This document shows positions 11,634 through 23,720 of a stretch of 64,000 bases of DNA, in pieces. A model generated the notes under the pieces. It saw only the letters and a list, made by a program, of their open reading frames with translations. It had not been told where the DNA came from and searched no databases. Position 1 is the first letter of the stretch. Every line of letters begins with the position of its first letter. Origin of the DNA: Dicaeum eximium (taxonomy: Eukaryota > Chordata > Aves > Passeriformes > Dicaeidae); NCBI GenBank assembly GCA_013396995.1, contig VWZP01001440.1:4179151-4243150 (forward strand), given 5' to 3'. The translations under genes were made by a program, and so were the position numbers.

Positions 11634-14600
11634 ACAAAAATTGATCAACAAGGTTTGCAGATTGAGAGATAGCTTAGAGATTAGAATATTTGGAGTTATC
11701 AACTGGTAAGTCAGGAGCTGCCCAACAGAGATGTTCGAGATTCATCTCAGAGATCTGAGTGAAACGTTCAGCAAACCTCCACCACAAACACTAACAGCAC
11801 AGACATTGTCCTACAGGAGCAGCTGAGAGAAGTTTCAGGTCCCAGAGGTCACTACAGTTTTGTTCTACTTCTGCGTTTTGGCTTTAATAAAAGCAGAACT
11901 ATGTCTGCCCTCCCTCTTTGCACAAAAGACAGCTTGTCCTTAGGAGTGTCTGCCAGAATTCTGTATACCCAGTGCTCTTCAGCAGCTTTCCTGTCACCTG
12001 TAAATAGTCACTGAGCTTCGAATGAAGTGCTTAACAGTAGCTCCCAATACTCACAATCTTCTGTGGCCTCAAAAAAACCAGACCTATAGTTTGTGCCTTT
12101 TGAAATAAAGCCAAGGACTACCACATCCTGAGAGTGGTGCTCCAGAGTAAAAGTTTCAAAGGCAACACTGAAGCTACATGGATAAAAGCCTGTCTGTGTT
12201 CTTTCTAAATTGTCCTCAGACATCCAACAGCACTTCCAGGTTTATTTCAGGCAAAAGTCATTATTTGAAAGTGCACCCATAATTTCCTACTAAATATTTA
12301 ATACACAAAGGTCTTGGTCCCTCTACCACCATAGGATCAACATTGTTACTTACTGGCCTCAAAAGCTGGAAGGTCCATGCTAGCCTGAAATCATATTTGT
12401 AACATGTTCCAAGTTTCACTCCTGCAATGCTTCTAACACAAGTAGTTTTATTTCAGTAATGAAGAGCATCAGGAGCAGCATGTCCACATCTGTCGTAATA
12501 GACAGATCTGGACACACTTGATAATCCCCTAAGTTTCACTTATCTAGCATATTTTTACCTAATCAAAGGACGTTTTCTACAGATAATGTTTCTGAGAATT
12601 TTAAATCTGTGGCTTTTCAGCTTATGACAAACCAGAGACATTTTCATAATCTCTGAATTTCTGGACATCTTCTGAAAATCTTTCTTCATTAGATTACTGT
12701 CAGAGTAAATAAATATAACAAGCAATAAAAAAGTTTATTTCTGTACACAATGTACAAACATTCTCCATGCAACACTCATGCTTGATGATATACAGTCTGA
12801 ACAAAGTAATATCTGAATTTTCCCTTACCTTTGTGTTCCTGTACCATTAGTACAGAACACTAATCCATCTCCTTGAGTGACATATAACGTAGACCTTACA
12901 GATTATCTAATCTTAATGAAGCCATTCTCTGCTGGCTTCAGCTGGAGAAACTCCAGTCCCTTCAGAGCCTGACTATACTAGAGAGGGGGTCTGGCTCAGT
13001 GTCAGGTTCTTGAATCATATGCAAAGGATGGCTTATGTCACTTTATTATTTTCCTTATCACAATGCAGTGAGAGATCGGGTTCCACAAGCCAGTAGCAGC
13101 TCCCAAGGTTTCACACTCAGGTCACTGCAATTCCTGCTGTCCAACAGTGTCAACTGCTAAAGGGACACAAATGCTTCAGCAATATCTGTTTTTTGTTTGT
13201 ACCTAGACAGTGGATGATACTCAGATTAATCAAAATCTGCAACTTTTTCAACTTGGTTGAATTATAATAAAATGTCTTTGAAATCTTTTGGGCTTATTAA
13301 GAAAACAGATCAAGGCTAAGTGGAAAAATCCATTGATTTTAGAAAGGAAACATGGTCAGTGACCTAAGGTTAATAAAAGTGCCTTATGACTGCTGCTGCT
13401 CCAGTGGACCAAGCAGAATAAGCAGATAGTTGCCTGACCTACATGAAGGCAGTTTCCAAGTTACTCAAACATCTCTTGGTGATGGGCTCCCAACACTGGC
13501 AGCCCCATAAAAGAAGGGGACTTTGTACCCTGATCCATTATGAGGAACTTATAACAAGAGGGCTAACAGAAAAACACATCAAAGCCAAAAATCACTTCAG
13601 ACAGACACACTTTTTTCAGGCTCCCGGTCCAGGTCTCTTTACACAGCTAGACAGTTGAGTTGAGACTGCAAACACAATTAGTGTGATTAGTGCACAAGGC
13701 TTTCAGTCTACCTGTTTACATTTCTCTTCCAAGTTTCCTTCACCAGGCCCTGAGGAGGCTGTAGTTGTCCTAGCTGGCAAATCCTCACCCACCCAACTAT
13801 GCATCGTCTGGGTTTGACAAACAGGAAAGTTGGTATTATTCAAAGAAAACAGATTTCAACTCAATCACCTAAACAATACAGACGGTATTTTTTTGCAGAA
13901 GAACATTGATCAACTTCTTGCTTCATTTCAAGTAACAGAAACTAATAAAAAAAGCATTATTTGGTGTCATCAGAAGAGCCTTCCTTTCGGCACAGGGCAG
14001 CTGAAATTAAATTCAAAATTAAATCTGGCCACAGCTGTTAGGCTTACAGATCATCCCTTAGCTTTGGCAAACTCCTGGTGGCCTCCACAAACACTTGAAA
14101 ACCTCTGCTGAGGTGCAGAGCCTAGGCAGTGCTGAACTGAGATGGCACTTGCATCTGGCCAACCAGGAAAGGGGGAACAGGTGCATTTCCTTGCCCCTGC
14201 CCTCACAAATACCTCTAAGTTCAGAGGAAGTTACAGTCAAAAACTTGCAAACTCCTGTCTCCAGTATGGACATCAGTCTGATGGACCAACACTGCCTATA
14301 AATGCCTTTTATCATGTGATCAGTCTGGGGAAGAGTCTCACTAACATCTACTCACTTTTGACAAACACAATTATATTCTGAATGCATCACACACTTCACC
14401 ATTCAGTTAAGAAAAATGTAGTTTTTAATAACTTAAGGGACAATGGAGCAGAGAAGCTCTCTCTCATGTCACTTTGAATTATACTGAACTGCAGATCAAA
14501 TAGAGATCCACTGAGATCAAGGGGTAGCACTTGCACATTAGGCAGCTTGTATTAGCACACACTGGCACATGGCTTCAATTCTCCAATGAGCAGTTGGTGT

Positions 14601-15537
14601 TAAGTGAGTTATTCACATCTACTGAGAGTTTGCAAGCTCTAAACAAGTGTTATTTCAGTGTACTTTCCAGCAGACAATGAAGTATTTGCTGGCACTGAAC
14701 TAACAAACTACCAAACCAAACCTTCTGCTTGTTCCTTTTTCAGGCCTAGAATCAGACGAGCAAGGACATCCACATTACAGACATGGCAACGTGAAGCACA
14801 ACAGCTTTAGCAGTTTATACATAATCCAAGCACATTAGCTTGAGTACAAGATTTAAACACACAGTTTTCCCAAAACACTTGTATTAGCATATGCTGTTAA
14901 TATCAACGTCCTGAAAAGGAAGAATTTGTTTAACGGATTTAAATACAGAAACAGACTAAATCCATGTTGCTATTCTGTTTTACATAGTACATACTTCATA
15001 CATCACAAAAGGCTTTTACAAATCAGAGATAGTTGCATTACAAGTGTCAAAGGCATCTCAGAAAAGCAACAGCAAAAAAGATGCAGCACCAAACCACCAC
15101 ATATTTGGATTGCTGTTCTATAGCAGATTATGACTCATGTGTGCTGTTGTTTTGTGACCTGGGCACAGAAAAGACCATGGAAAAAATATTCATTCTTTCT
15201 TGAGAACCAAACATGACCACAGAAATCAAGTTTGATGAAGGCTACTCTGAGTAACTTGGCTCATTATAAAATGGTAGCTGTTGCAAAAACTGGTTTCAGG
15301 ACTAGAAGCACAGGTTACCTTTCATTAACAACTAAGTAACTTTACTTAAGAACCTGCCAGAAGTCTGAATTCTCAGGCAAAAGATCACACATATAAACTA
15401 AGGAAGAGGAAGAGCTACTGAACTCATATGGTTTGTAATACAAACACGCACTTTAACCTGTATGGATTTTTGAAATGCTAGAGGAAGTATGGCAGAATTA
15501 TCTGTCATACTGCAAACAGCTCTGCAATGCATCATGT

Positions 15538-15595
15538 AAACATCACCTAAACATCACCTTTCAAAACAGAAACATCACCTATACCTGTGTAGGTG
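15538..15595. repeat. Clustered AAACATCACCT repeats with hairpin
   Basis: AAACATCACCT occurs at 15538-15548, 15549-15559 and 15570-15580. The last copy overlaps CACCTA (15576-15581), which is the reverse complement of TAGGTG at 15590-15595. It is a small degenerate tandem array. Confidence 0.7.
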
Positions 15596-18500
15596 AGTGT
15601 TTATATAAACGACATGTACACACAAACATATTGTGCACAGACACATGATGTGAGTATACAAATTCTGTGAAGCCATTTCTTCTCTCCTATTATCATGCAC
15701 TAGCTCTTCTAACAAACAGAGTATGTGCATAGTATGTATATTCAAACTGTTTTCAGCTCAAAGCATTCTCAAAGGCTGTATAAAGTGGAGGGACTCAGTT
15801 TAAGGAAATCCACCCCAGCACCATGCTTCCAGCAAGCACATCTCAATTTTCAGGCTACTAACTTTGGGTGAAAGCCATTTTCCTTACACTGCATACACTA
15901 AAAACATTTGGGCTCTCATAGCTCTGTAGCATCAAATTCAAAACAAACAGAAAATGAGGGATACTATTTTGGAAACACAGCTAGGACACAGAGATCTTTT
16001 TTGTTCTAACAGCTTTAAATCAAGTAAACACTAAAGTCCACCAGGTGCACTTTTCACGTATTACACTGTTTTTCCTAACACTGACTATGTTTTAAATGCC
16101 TGATAGAAGTTCCTCTGGGCATTTACACTGAGTTTGACTCTTTTTGCAATATTCTTTGGCTAAAAGGCTGACCTCAGCAATATGGGCATAGTCCTATTTA
16201 AGATTCCATAAGCCTGAAATGAAATCCAAATGCCTGGTGTTGTGGTAACTTGGCTCATCATGGAGTCCATGAGATGCACAAGTCTGGACAAGAATACTGC
16301 AAGAGTGCTAGAGAAACCTCTGATCCAAAAAGACAAGTGGCTGGAGAGTACTAAAATAAGTTGCCATTCAAAAGGTTTTCTGCAAATGTTCTCTTTGCCA
16401 CTACTACTGCAACCGGCCATGACCAACACCAACACAAATAAGCAATGCCATTTCAGCTCACTAAGAGGCTCTGAGAATGCTCTTAAATATCTGTTCCAGA
16501 GTACCTGAAATCAGTCTGATGCTAGACAGATGATTAAAACTTCCAAGAGTTTTCAGAGGTCTCATGGCATCACCATACAAAGGAGCCTAATTTCCTTTCC
16601 TTTAAAGTGTTTGCTTTATTGTCACTGGTCCTCCTACACATACCACAGAAATATTTTATCCAAAGTTGCTCAATCTAGGCTTTACTAATAGATAGGTTTT
16701 GCTTATTAAAGTGACAATATCAATATTTCTCAAGAAATGGCCTTGAGGATTACTAGTTAAAGAAGTAAATACATCTTCATTGCCTGCTTCAGCTTATGAA
16801 GTGTCTGTTGGCCTGCAGTTTTCTCCCTGAAATCTTCCTCATCCTCTTCATAGTTCAGAAACTGTTTCTCAATCAGTTTTAGTGAAAAAGATCTGATCCC
16901 AAACTAATTTTTTTTAGATATCCCTTGACTTCACCTGCAAACCAGTGGTAGCAATCCAAGGAGAGCCTTCCCCAAGGTACTCTCAGGAGAGCTTCATCTT
17001 CATGAAAATTAGAACAACACAAGCAACCTCCTGGGCTTTTTGATTCAGTGCAATGAATTTGGTTTTTTTTACCAAAACCCCTCCAGCTGTCTGTATTCAA
17101 GAGCAGCTTGCAGTTGAAAGAAAAAGTCTTCCCAGTTACATAAACTGAAGGCAGAACGTGATGTACACGTGACACAAGGCTGCCCATAACATGCAAAAAT
17201 GCCTTCAGGTAAAATAAAACCACCATAGGAATGTTTCATCAACAGAGATGCCAGTCAGGATATTTGGAACAAAGGAAAAAATTTCTTCTGCCCTGAGATT
17301 AGTACTCCAAATACCAATCAGACAATAGAGATCTTGTTATTTATCATTAAGACCAGAGCTGGGCTGATTAACAAGATGGTAAGAATTGTGACTGGCCTTT
17401 CACCTCAGGAGACCTCATTCCGCTTTAGCCTGTACAAAGTCCTCCTAAACACTAAGATCCTGTGTGCCCTCACACCTGATTCCACAGCCACAAGTTCTGG
17501 CCACTCACGTTAAATAAAAGTTTCCATTCAGACAAGCCTTGGACACGAGGTTTCTGTAGGCTTTGGCCAAAGTCAAATGAGAAGCCTTATTCTAATTTCC
17601 ATTCTCAAACTGATGGCTCTTTTCCAGGATCAAAGTATTTTCCCACACAGAGCCCATGCCTGTCATCCAAATTCAATCAGCACTTCACCTACGTAAGGAT
17701 TGCACAACAACTTTGCTGGCAATATTGCTAATAGAATGGTGAAGTTACTGACTTATAATGTCCTCACAGACCAGTCATCACAGTACAGGCATTGCCATTG
17801 TGTTACTTTTCTGTGTGGTAAGTAACTGGCTTTTGTGAAATTATTTCATCAAACCTTAAACCATTTCCAGAGGAAAATCAGAATTAACACCCTGCTGCAG
17901 CAGGAAACAAATCAGTGCAGAGGAAAGTCAAGTACCTCACACAAGGTTAGATGCTACTGCAGTTGAAATTCCAGCTCAGTTATCTCAAATCCTGATCTGT
18001 GCCCTACCCACTGATAAGCTCTGCTTGGGGAAAAAGCCACGAGCTGGCTGCATGTGCAGGGATCACCAACAGGTGCTTTCCTCTCACTGGATCCACATCC
18101 CATCCAGGTCTCCACACAGCACTGCAGCACCTGCTCCTACCCTGTGGGTGTTGTTCAGCACGGAAGGGAAATGTCTTCACCTTTCTCCCAGCACTGCTTG
18201 CAGGAAGTAAACCTTAAGCTGAATGCAGGGTAACACCCACGAGTACTAACAATCTTTAAAACAAGACAAATATTTACCTGCAACACACTGCAGATCACCC
18301 TATTTTAAACCTAAAGCTTGACAATAATTTTAACCGTACATAGTTCATGGCCACTATCAGCAGTTTAAATGGTTTCTGCTCTGAGGGAGAATCACAACAT
18401 TTTGTCATCACACACTTTAATATCAACTGCATGTTCCTCATAGTACATCATGTTTTCCTTGTGATAACAGAGCTTATGTTTTAACTACAGATGTCACCCC

Positions 18501-21062
18501 ATACAGGACCATAAACTGTTTTATGCAAAACAGCATTTCTTTTGACTTTTTCTGAACTCACTACCTACAAAACATGAGCTGTAGTTCAAATTGTGTCAGA
18601 TTGGTTAAGTGTGCTCATTAAGTGTGTTTAAGTGTTGTCACAAGAATACACAAAGTTATTAATAAAGCTGTAGCATTCAGTTTGAAAAGGTTTTTGGGCT
18701 AAATGACATTTTCTGTTCTGTTTTTCCCTGGTGCCTTAACACTATGGGGCTGGGACCTCCATGACCATTACACATACTAAGTAGTAGTAATGGACAGACT
18801 CTCACTAACAAAAGGATACTGTCAGTATAAACTGAAAATATAATCAGTTCTGTTCTTGAACAGATGCCTTGATTGCTACTACAAGATGAGATTTGCATGA
18901 CTAGTTGCCACGTGCACACAGCAGCCACGTGCCTTCCTCACTGACAGACATCACCCGTGTGAGGGAGTTTGCTTTATCTGCCTCTGCTCAAAGGTAAACC
19001 CCAGACAGAACAGCATGGCCACCACACACACATTTGCATGTAGAAAACCACAGATCTTGAAGGCCACCATAATACCTCAAGGGCAGAATCTTCTGATGCT
19101 TAAATGAATCATCTTGGTATTAAAAAGGTACTACTTTTTTTGGTTTTCCCCAAGTTATATTGCCAAAAAAACCACGGCAATATTTAATTGTGTTCTTCAG
19201 AACATTTTTATCTGCCTAGATTGGCTCTTGATAACCCAATTCACTATTGCATAATCAATTTATAAGTCTATTAGCTACAGTCCTGACAGAGATAATGGCC
19301 AATGATTGCTTATAAATCCTTAGCTGCACTCTTCTTTAAAGCCTCCGGTTTGTACTATGTTCTTAATAAAATCATAGTACAGCAATGGTATGATAAAATA
19401 AAGATTACCTGTGTGCATTTATTTTTACTAGCCTAATTTAGCTTAACTGTGTAATAATTTATTTGGAAACCACTGGCACTAAAGGCAAATCCAAGTCACA
19501 TGCAGGTTTAATAAAAAGAATTTTGATTCAGTAATCTCTTGTCAGCCCCAAGGCATTTGCCCAAGTACTACTCAAGTGGAGTTTGCTGGAAGTTTTGCTA
19601 GAGCTGTGCAAAGCCATTGGAACAGACAGAAGGATGGACACCACACAGTGAGCACCTGCTCCCCCACAGCCCACAAAGAACAGCAAACATCCAATTTTTC
19701 AGCTGCAGCAGACACTCTCTGCTCCCCTTTGCACGCAGCAATGATGACCCCTAATGGTGGAATGTTTCTCCTGCTGAGCAATACGAAGAGATTTTGTTTT
19801 TCAATGCATATTTCTACTTAAAATAATTACAACTTCCCTTCACAGCCCAGCAGCAAAACAAACTGCTTGAGATTCACCTGAACTGTACACAGAAGCAGCT
19901 GCTTTGCCTGATCAATTCTTTCTGACTTTGGACATGGAAACATCAAAATGCAAATCCATATTCCAGATCTAAGTCCAGAACTTAAAGTACCCTTTTTTTC
20001 GTAAGGGAGACTCTCTTACAGAAGCAAGTTTCAGTTACAGTGCTGTGAATAATCTCTGCAGAAGTCTTCAGAAAAGAGGATGTTCCTTTTTTGCCCAGAA
20101 CCAATCTGTATGCAAGCAAGGAAACAGCAAATGCCCAAACAGCTTCTTTGAAGCCTTCTTTCAGCTGCTGGATAATGCTGCACACATGTGTGGCAGCACA
20201 TTTGATACCCAGCAGTCTTTTCATCAGAATCAAATAAATGTAATTTTATTATTTCCAAAGTTATAAAATTGCATGTTATTCTAGTATTAAGTCAACATTT
20301 TACCTGCATATAATGTAAAGTTCAATGTAAAGTTCTCATATAATTTCTACATTTCGGAATGATTAAAATTTGGCTGGATTTTTTTAAATCCAAGTACATC
20401 TCAAAGCCTTTAACTCCTACTAGAAATAGCAGGTAATTTTAAATTGTGTTACAGATGCCAGCTACATAAAACTAAGTCTTGCTTTTCTCTTGGGAGAGAT
20501 GAGCATCACTACCTGTCCCATTTTAGCTTGCCTGACACTTGGATTGAGAGCAAGATAAAGAACAAGGTAAGTATTACCCAGGACTGACCTAATTGTGTCA
20601 GTTTTTTCCAGGTAGAGATAAACATACAGGGCTTAAAAGAGAAGGGTTGAGAGCTCCTGGAAACTTACTGATTTGTTTACTTTCTTTTAACAACATTCTA
20701 ACAACTGAAGTTGTGGTAGCTTTCAGTCTACAAAGCACAAAGCCTTCACCTAAAAAAATACAAACTTAGAGATGTTTCCAGAATGCTCAAGAAAAAGCAC
20801 ATTTTCAAACCATTATCTCATTTTTTATGGTAATAGTAGTTAAAGTCACACAAGTAAAAAAATATATGAAGACATGTTTCAGAATTGTGTGTTGACTGAA
20901 TTGTCAGTTTTGTCTGGACAGTGAGGTATGTAAATCAGGGCTTTTTAAAGTTAGAGTCTAATCACTGAACTTCTCATTACCCTTATGACAGGTTTGTTTG
21001 AGTTTTTTTTCTCCTTCCTGAAGAGCAATAATTACTGCAAATCCTTCATCGTCCTGGCTTAC

Positions 21063-21206
21063 CTTTCTCACATCTGAGCTCTTTGGTTCTGTAGTCCAAG
21101 TTATAATTCTAGATACAGCAAGTCTTGTCTCACTGGAATTCACAAAGTCTGTTGGATCCATCTGTCTTGCCAAGGACTCAATATACTTCAGGATAGCAAC
21201 TTTGAC
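21063..21206 (-). CDS. CLASP2: CLASP2 exon 21 of window (TOG3)
   Basis: A 144-nt exon of exactly 48 codons in phase 0. It encodes VKVAILKYIESLARQMDPTD then FVNSSETRLAVSRIITWTTE and PKSSDVRK. The conserved SSETRLAVSRIITWTTEPKS..VRK pair of helices is one of the strongest CLASP signatures. ESLARQMDPTDF identifies CLASP2 against CLASP1 (ETLAKQMDPGDF). Acceptor TCTCAG and donor GTAAG. It is followed by the longest intron in the window. Confidence 0.97.
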
Positions 21207-21475
21207 CTGAGAAATGAAAAGCGATTTGTGAAGCTCAGGAGTTGGCAAAGATGCATTTTTTCCATAGGAACAGATCCCACTACAGATTGACAAGACTTAG
21301 ATGACATGGTGGGGAGGAAATATTCCTGGGAGATGTCTCCAAGTTGCCAATACAATTTCTATATCATGCACATAACACAGTAATTACCTTCTCATGAGTG
21401 CTATGCTTTATGGTATACCTGACATGACAAGCTAAGGCATGTTGATGCTTTAGTGAAATGGCTTTTGATACTGAC

Positions 21476-21554
21476 CTTCAGGTTTGGTGTCTGGGTCTGA
21501 TCTACAATAAACCTCATCAGAATGTTAAATTGCTGATCAAATGGAAAAGAATCC
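21476..21554 (-). CDS. CLASP2: CLASP2 exon 20 of window (TOG3)
   Basis: A 79-nt exon. The first base completes arginine, then 26 codons encode DSFPFDQQFNILMRFIVDQT and QTPNLK, ending in phase 0. It covers a HEAT helix pair of TOG3. DSFPFDQQFNILMRFIVD is the CLASP2 form (CLASP1 has ESFPNDLQFNILMRFTVD). The donor is GTCAGT and the acceptor GGACAG. The next intron is only 269 nt. Confidence 0.96.
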
Positions 21555-22425
21555 CTGTCCAAAGGAAACAAAAGCAAAAATGTAATGCAACCTAAACAAA
21601 ATTAACTCAATACCTCAAAGCTCACATAGCAGATTTCAACACACTTTTCTCCTTGGTAACTTTATCACCAATAAGAAAAACTCTAAGCCTAAGGATTACC
21701 TAGTTATTGACACAACACTGGAGAAAACTGCTAAATCAGTATCTTTACCCACTGTTACTCTACTGTCTGTACACTTCTTTTGGCATGCCTGTCCATTTCA
21801 TTTCAGACTCTGCTTTATTCCCTTATCTCTAGAAGCAGCTTAGTTTATCTTGTCCTTAGGATTCATACCTGGTTTTGATCTCTCTCCTCTTTTTTTCCCC
21901 ACTATTTTCTCCTAGATTGTTACTACTTTTCATTTCTTTTTTCATTATCCTATTTCTAGAATGAGCCAAACTTTACTGTACTAGTGTCCCATGCTGGATA
22001 TCCTTTGAAAAGGACACTGAGTACAGAATTGGTGTGAGCATTGCAGTAGCATTCAAGGTCTTGTGTTTGAACAGCATGGAAGAAGTGCTGAACTTTGTGG
22101 TAAAGCACCATTTATATTCTGAACACTGCAATTTTTTGGGTACCAGTCAATCAAAAAAACCTGATATCTGAGCATACGCCTCACAAAACCCTAAAATTAA
22201 TCAGTTATAATATTTTAAAATTTATGCTTTAAAGCTATTTATTTAGAAGATATACAGGCCTTTTCAATTCAATACTTTAAATACAGTGACATAACTTTAT
22301 TCTCCTTTATTCTTATATTCATCAAGATTGAGCCCTTAAAATACACAGCACTGCTGAATTTCTAAAATCACACCTTCCTGTAATCCCAAAAAACCCTCGC
22401 AACATTTGCCATCTGAGTACTCTAC
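21555..22425 (-). other. CLASP2: Intron of CLASP2
   Basis: A GT-AG intron of 871 nt with acceptor GGACAG. No repeat or other feature was recognised. Confidence 0.8.
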
Positions 22426-22589
22426 CTGGTGACATCCAGAGCTTTTTGAACTTTTGCCTGCACAGACCCCAACAAATCTGCTCCCATTTTCTTTAGCAAC
22501 TGGGTCAGGAGGACAAAAAGCCAATCCTGCAAGTCATCTTTATGAATGATGATGAAATCAACCAGGGTTTCCAGAAACATACTGAAGAC
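22426..22589 (-). CDS. CLASP2: CLASP2 exon 19 of window (TOG3)
   Basis: A 164-nt exon, phase 0 at start and phase 2 at end. It encodes VFSMFLETLVDFIIIHKDDL then QDWLFVLLTQLLKKMGADLL and GSVQAKVQKALDVT plus two bases of arginine. These are the central HEAT helices of TOG3. VDFIIIHKDD is the CLASP2 form (CLASP1 has VDFIQVHKDD). The acceptor is TATAG followed by GTC, and the donor is GTAGAG, both weaker than consensus. The minus-strand ORF around 22336-22524 is a wrong-frame shadow. Confidence 0.96.
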
Positions 22590-23656
22590 CTATAAACAAA
22601 AAAAGTGTCAGAAAAAGAAATATAGTTCTTAAAATAAAAATATTCAAAGGGGAAGGGGGTTTACAGTCTGAGTTTCAGGATGATTTTGTTATAAGAAGTT
22701 TCATGAATGAATGATTTTAGTGACTACACTGCTCTGGAAAAAAAATCAGACAAGACATGTCTAAAATGTGTTGTATTAAAATACCACATGTAACAAATGA
22801 AGGAATGGGGTAGAAAACACTTACTCTCTGTTGTGAATTCCACGGCAAAGCAGGCCATGCAACAGAACAAACCACTCGTTAGCACACAGAGTGATCAAGG
22901 ATGCAGTTTCTCAACAAATAAAAGACACATTCATTCAAAGTTCACATTTTCTTAAAACAGAATCTCTTCTCAGCAGTTACTTAAAACATTACATGCCTTG
23001 GATCAGATTCAGTCTCCTCAGTCAAGAAAGTAACATGTTTATATAAAGTTATATGAACAAAGCTGCGTGTGTTTAACACCGTAACTAATGAATTTGTATC
23101 AATTCAATATAAGTAATTCAATATAAGCAATGAATATGACAGATCACTGCTGCCACAGAGGACACTGAACCCAGTGTCTCTACAAATCCATTTCCTACAC
23201 AGCCTTTAACTTCAAAGGTCAGTGTTTCAAGGAAGGCAAAGTAGCTATATTAAAGACCTTGATTATGAGATTCAGAAGAGTATCTTGGTGAGACCTGCTT
23301 GGTACACCTGCTCCCAGGTGTACACAACACACAAACCCCAGTGGCTGTGATGCTCATGACCCCTCACAGACCACTCCCTCCCTGTTCATCACCAAAAATA
23401 CACCCTAGAGAAGTGCAAATTAAACTGAATTTCTGGCTCCAGGAAGTGACCTGTGAAAGGCATTAGGCTGCTCCTCAGAAACACGGAGTAACCAGTTCCT
23501 AGCAACCTAAGAGAGACTGAGACACATCCCCTCCTTGTGAAACAGTGAAAACTAAGGAGATTTTTTTTAAATGCCAGTTTTCCCCAGCAGATGGCAGGGG
23601 TGGAAATACTAACTACTCATCTTGGAATAGTGCCAAATGTGGCTTTGTGATCTTAC
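22590..23656 (-). other. CLASP2: Intron of CLASP2
   Basis: A GT-AG intron of 1,067 nt. A short duplicated phrase TTCAATATAAG occurs near 23103-23130. Nothing else was seen. Confidence 0.8.
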
Positions 23657-23720
23657 CTTGCTGTGAGGGTCAGCAAACATGCGAGTAAATATTTCACACA
23701 GCCTTTTCAACTCGACTCGG
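23657..23720 (-). CDS. CLASP2: CLASP2 exon 18 of window (TOG3)
   Basis: A 64-nt exon. The first base completes serine, then 21 codons encode RVELKRLCEIFTRMFADPHS and K, ending in phase 0. It is a HEAT helix of TOG3 followed by the ADPHSK loop. Acceptor TTTTAG, donor GTAAG. In CLASP1 the loop reads ADPHGK, so the serine supports CLASP2. Confidence 0.96.

Larger units (their letters stand above)
9520..21062 (-). other. CLASP2: Intron of CLASP2 (11.5 kb)
   Basis: The largest complete intron here, 11,543 nt, GT-AG. It contains an A17 run with adjacent G/T-rich motif on the minus strand (11592-11633), clustered CATCACCT repeats (15538-15595), a GC-richer patch near 18000-18240 and an AT-rich, homeodomain-motif-like segment near 19180-19520. 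About twenty short ORFs on both strands are unrecognised. No repeat family or RNA gene was identified. Confidence 0.75.

Noticed and set aside
16879..17226. Minus-strand ORF of 115 codons in the 11.5-kb intron
   Set aside because: No recognisable protein family and no CLASP2 homology. The expected exons on both sides already join in frame without it.
19982..20266. Three overlapping ORFs on both strands
   Set aside because: I considered a processed pseudogene. No recognisable sequence, poly-A tail or domain was found, and the overlap of frames fits a stop-poor stretch.
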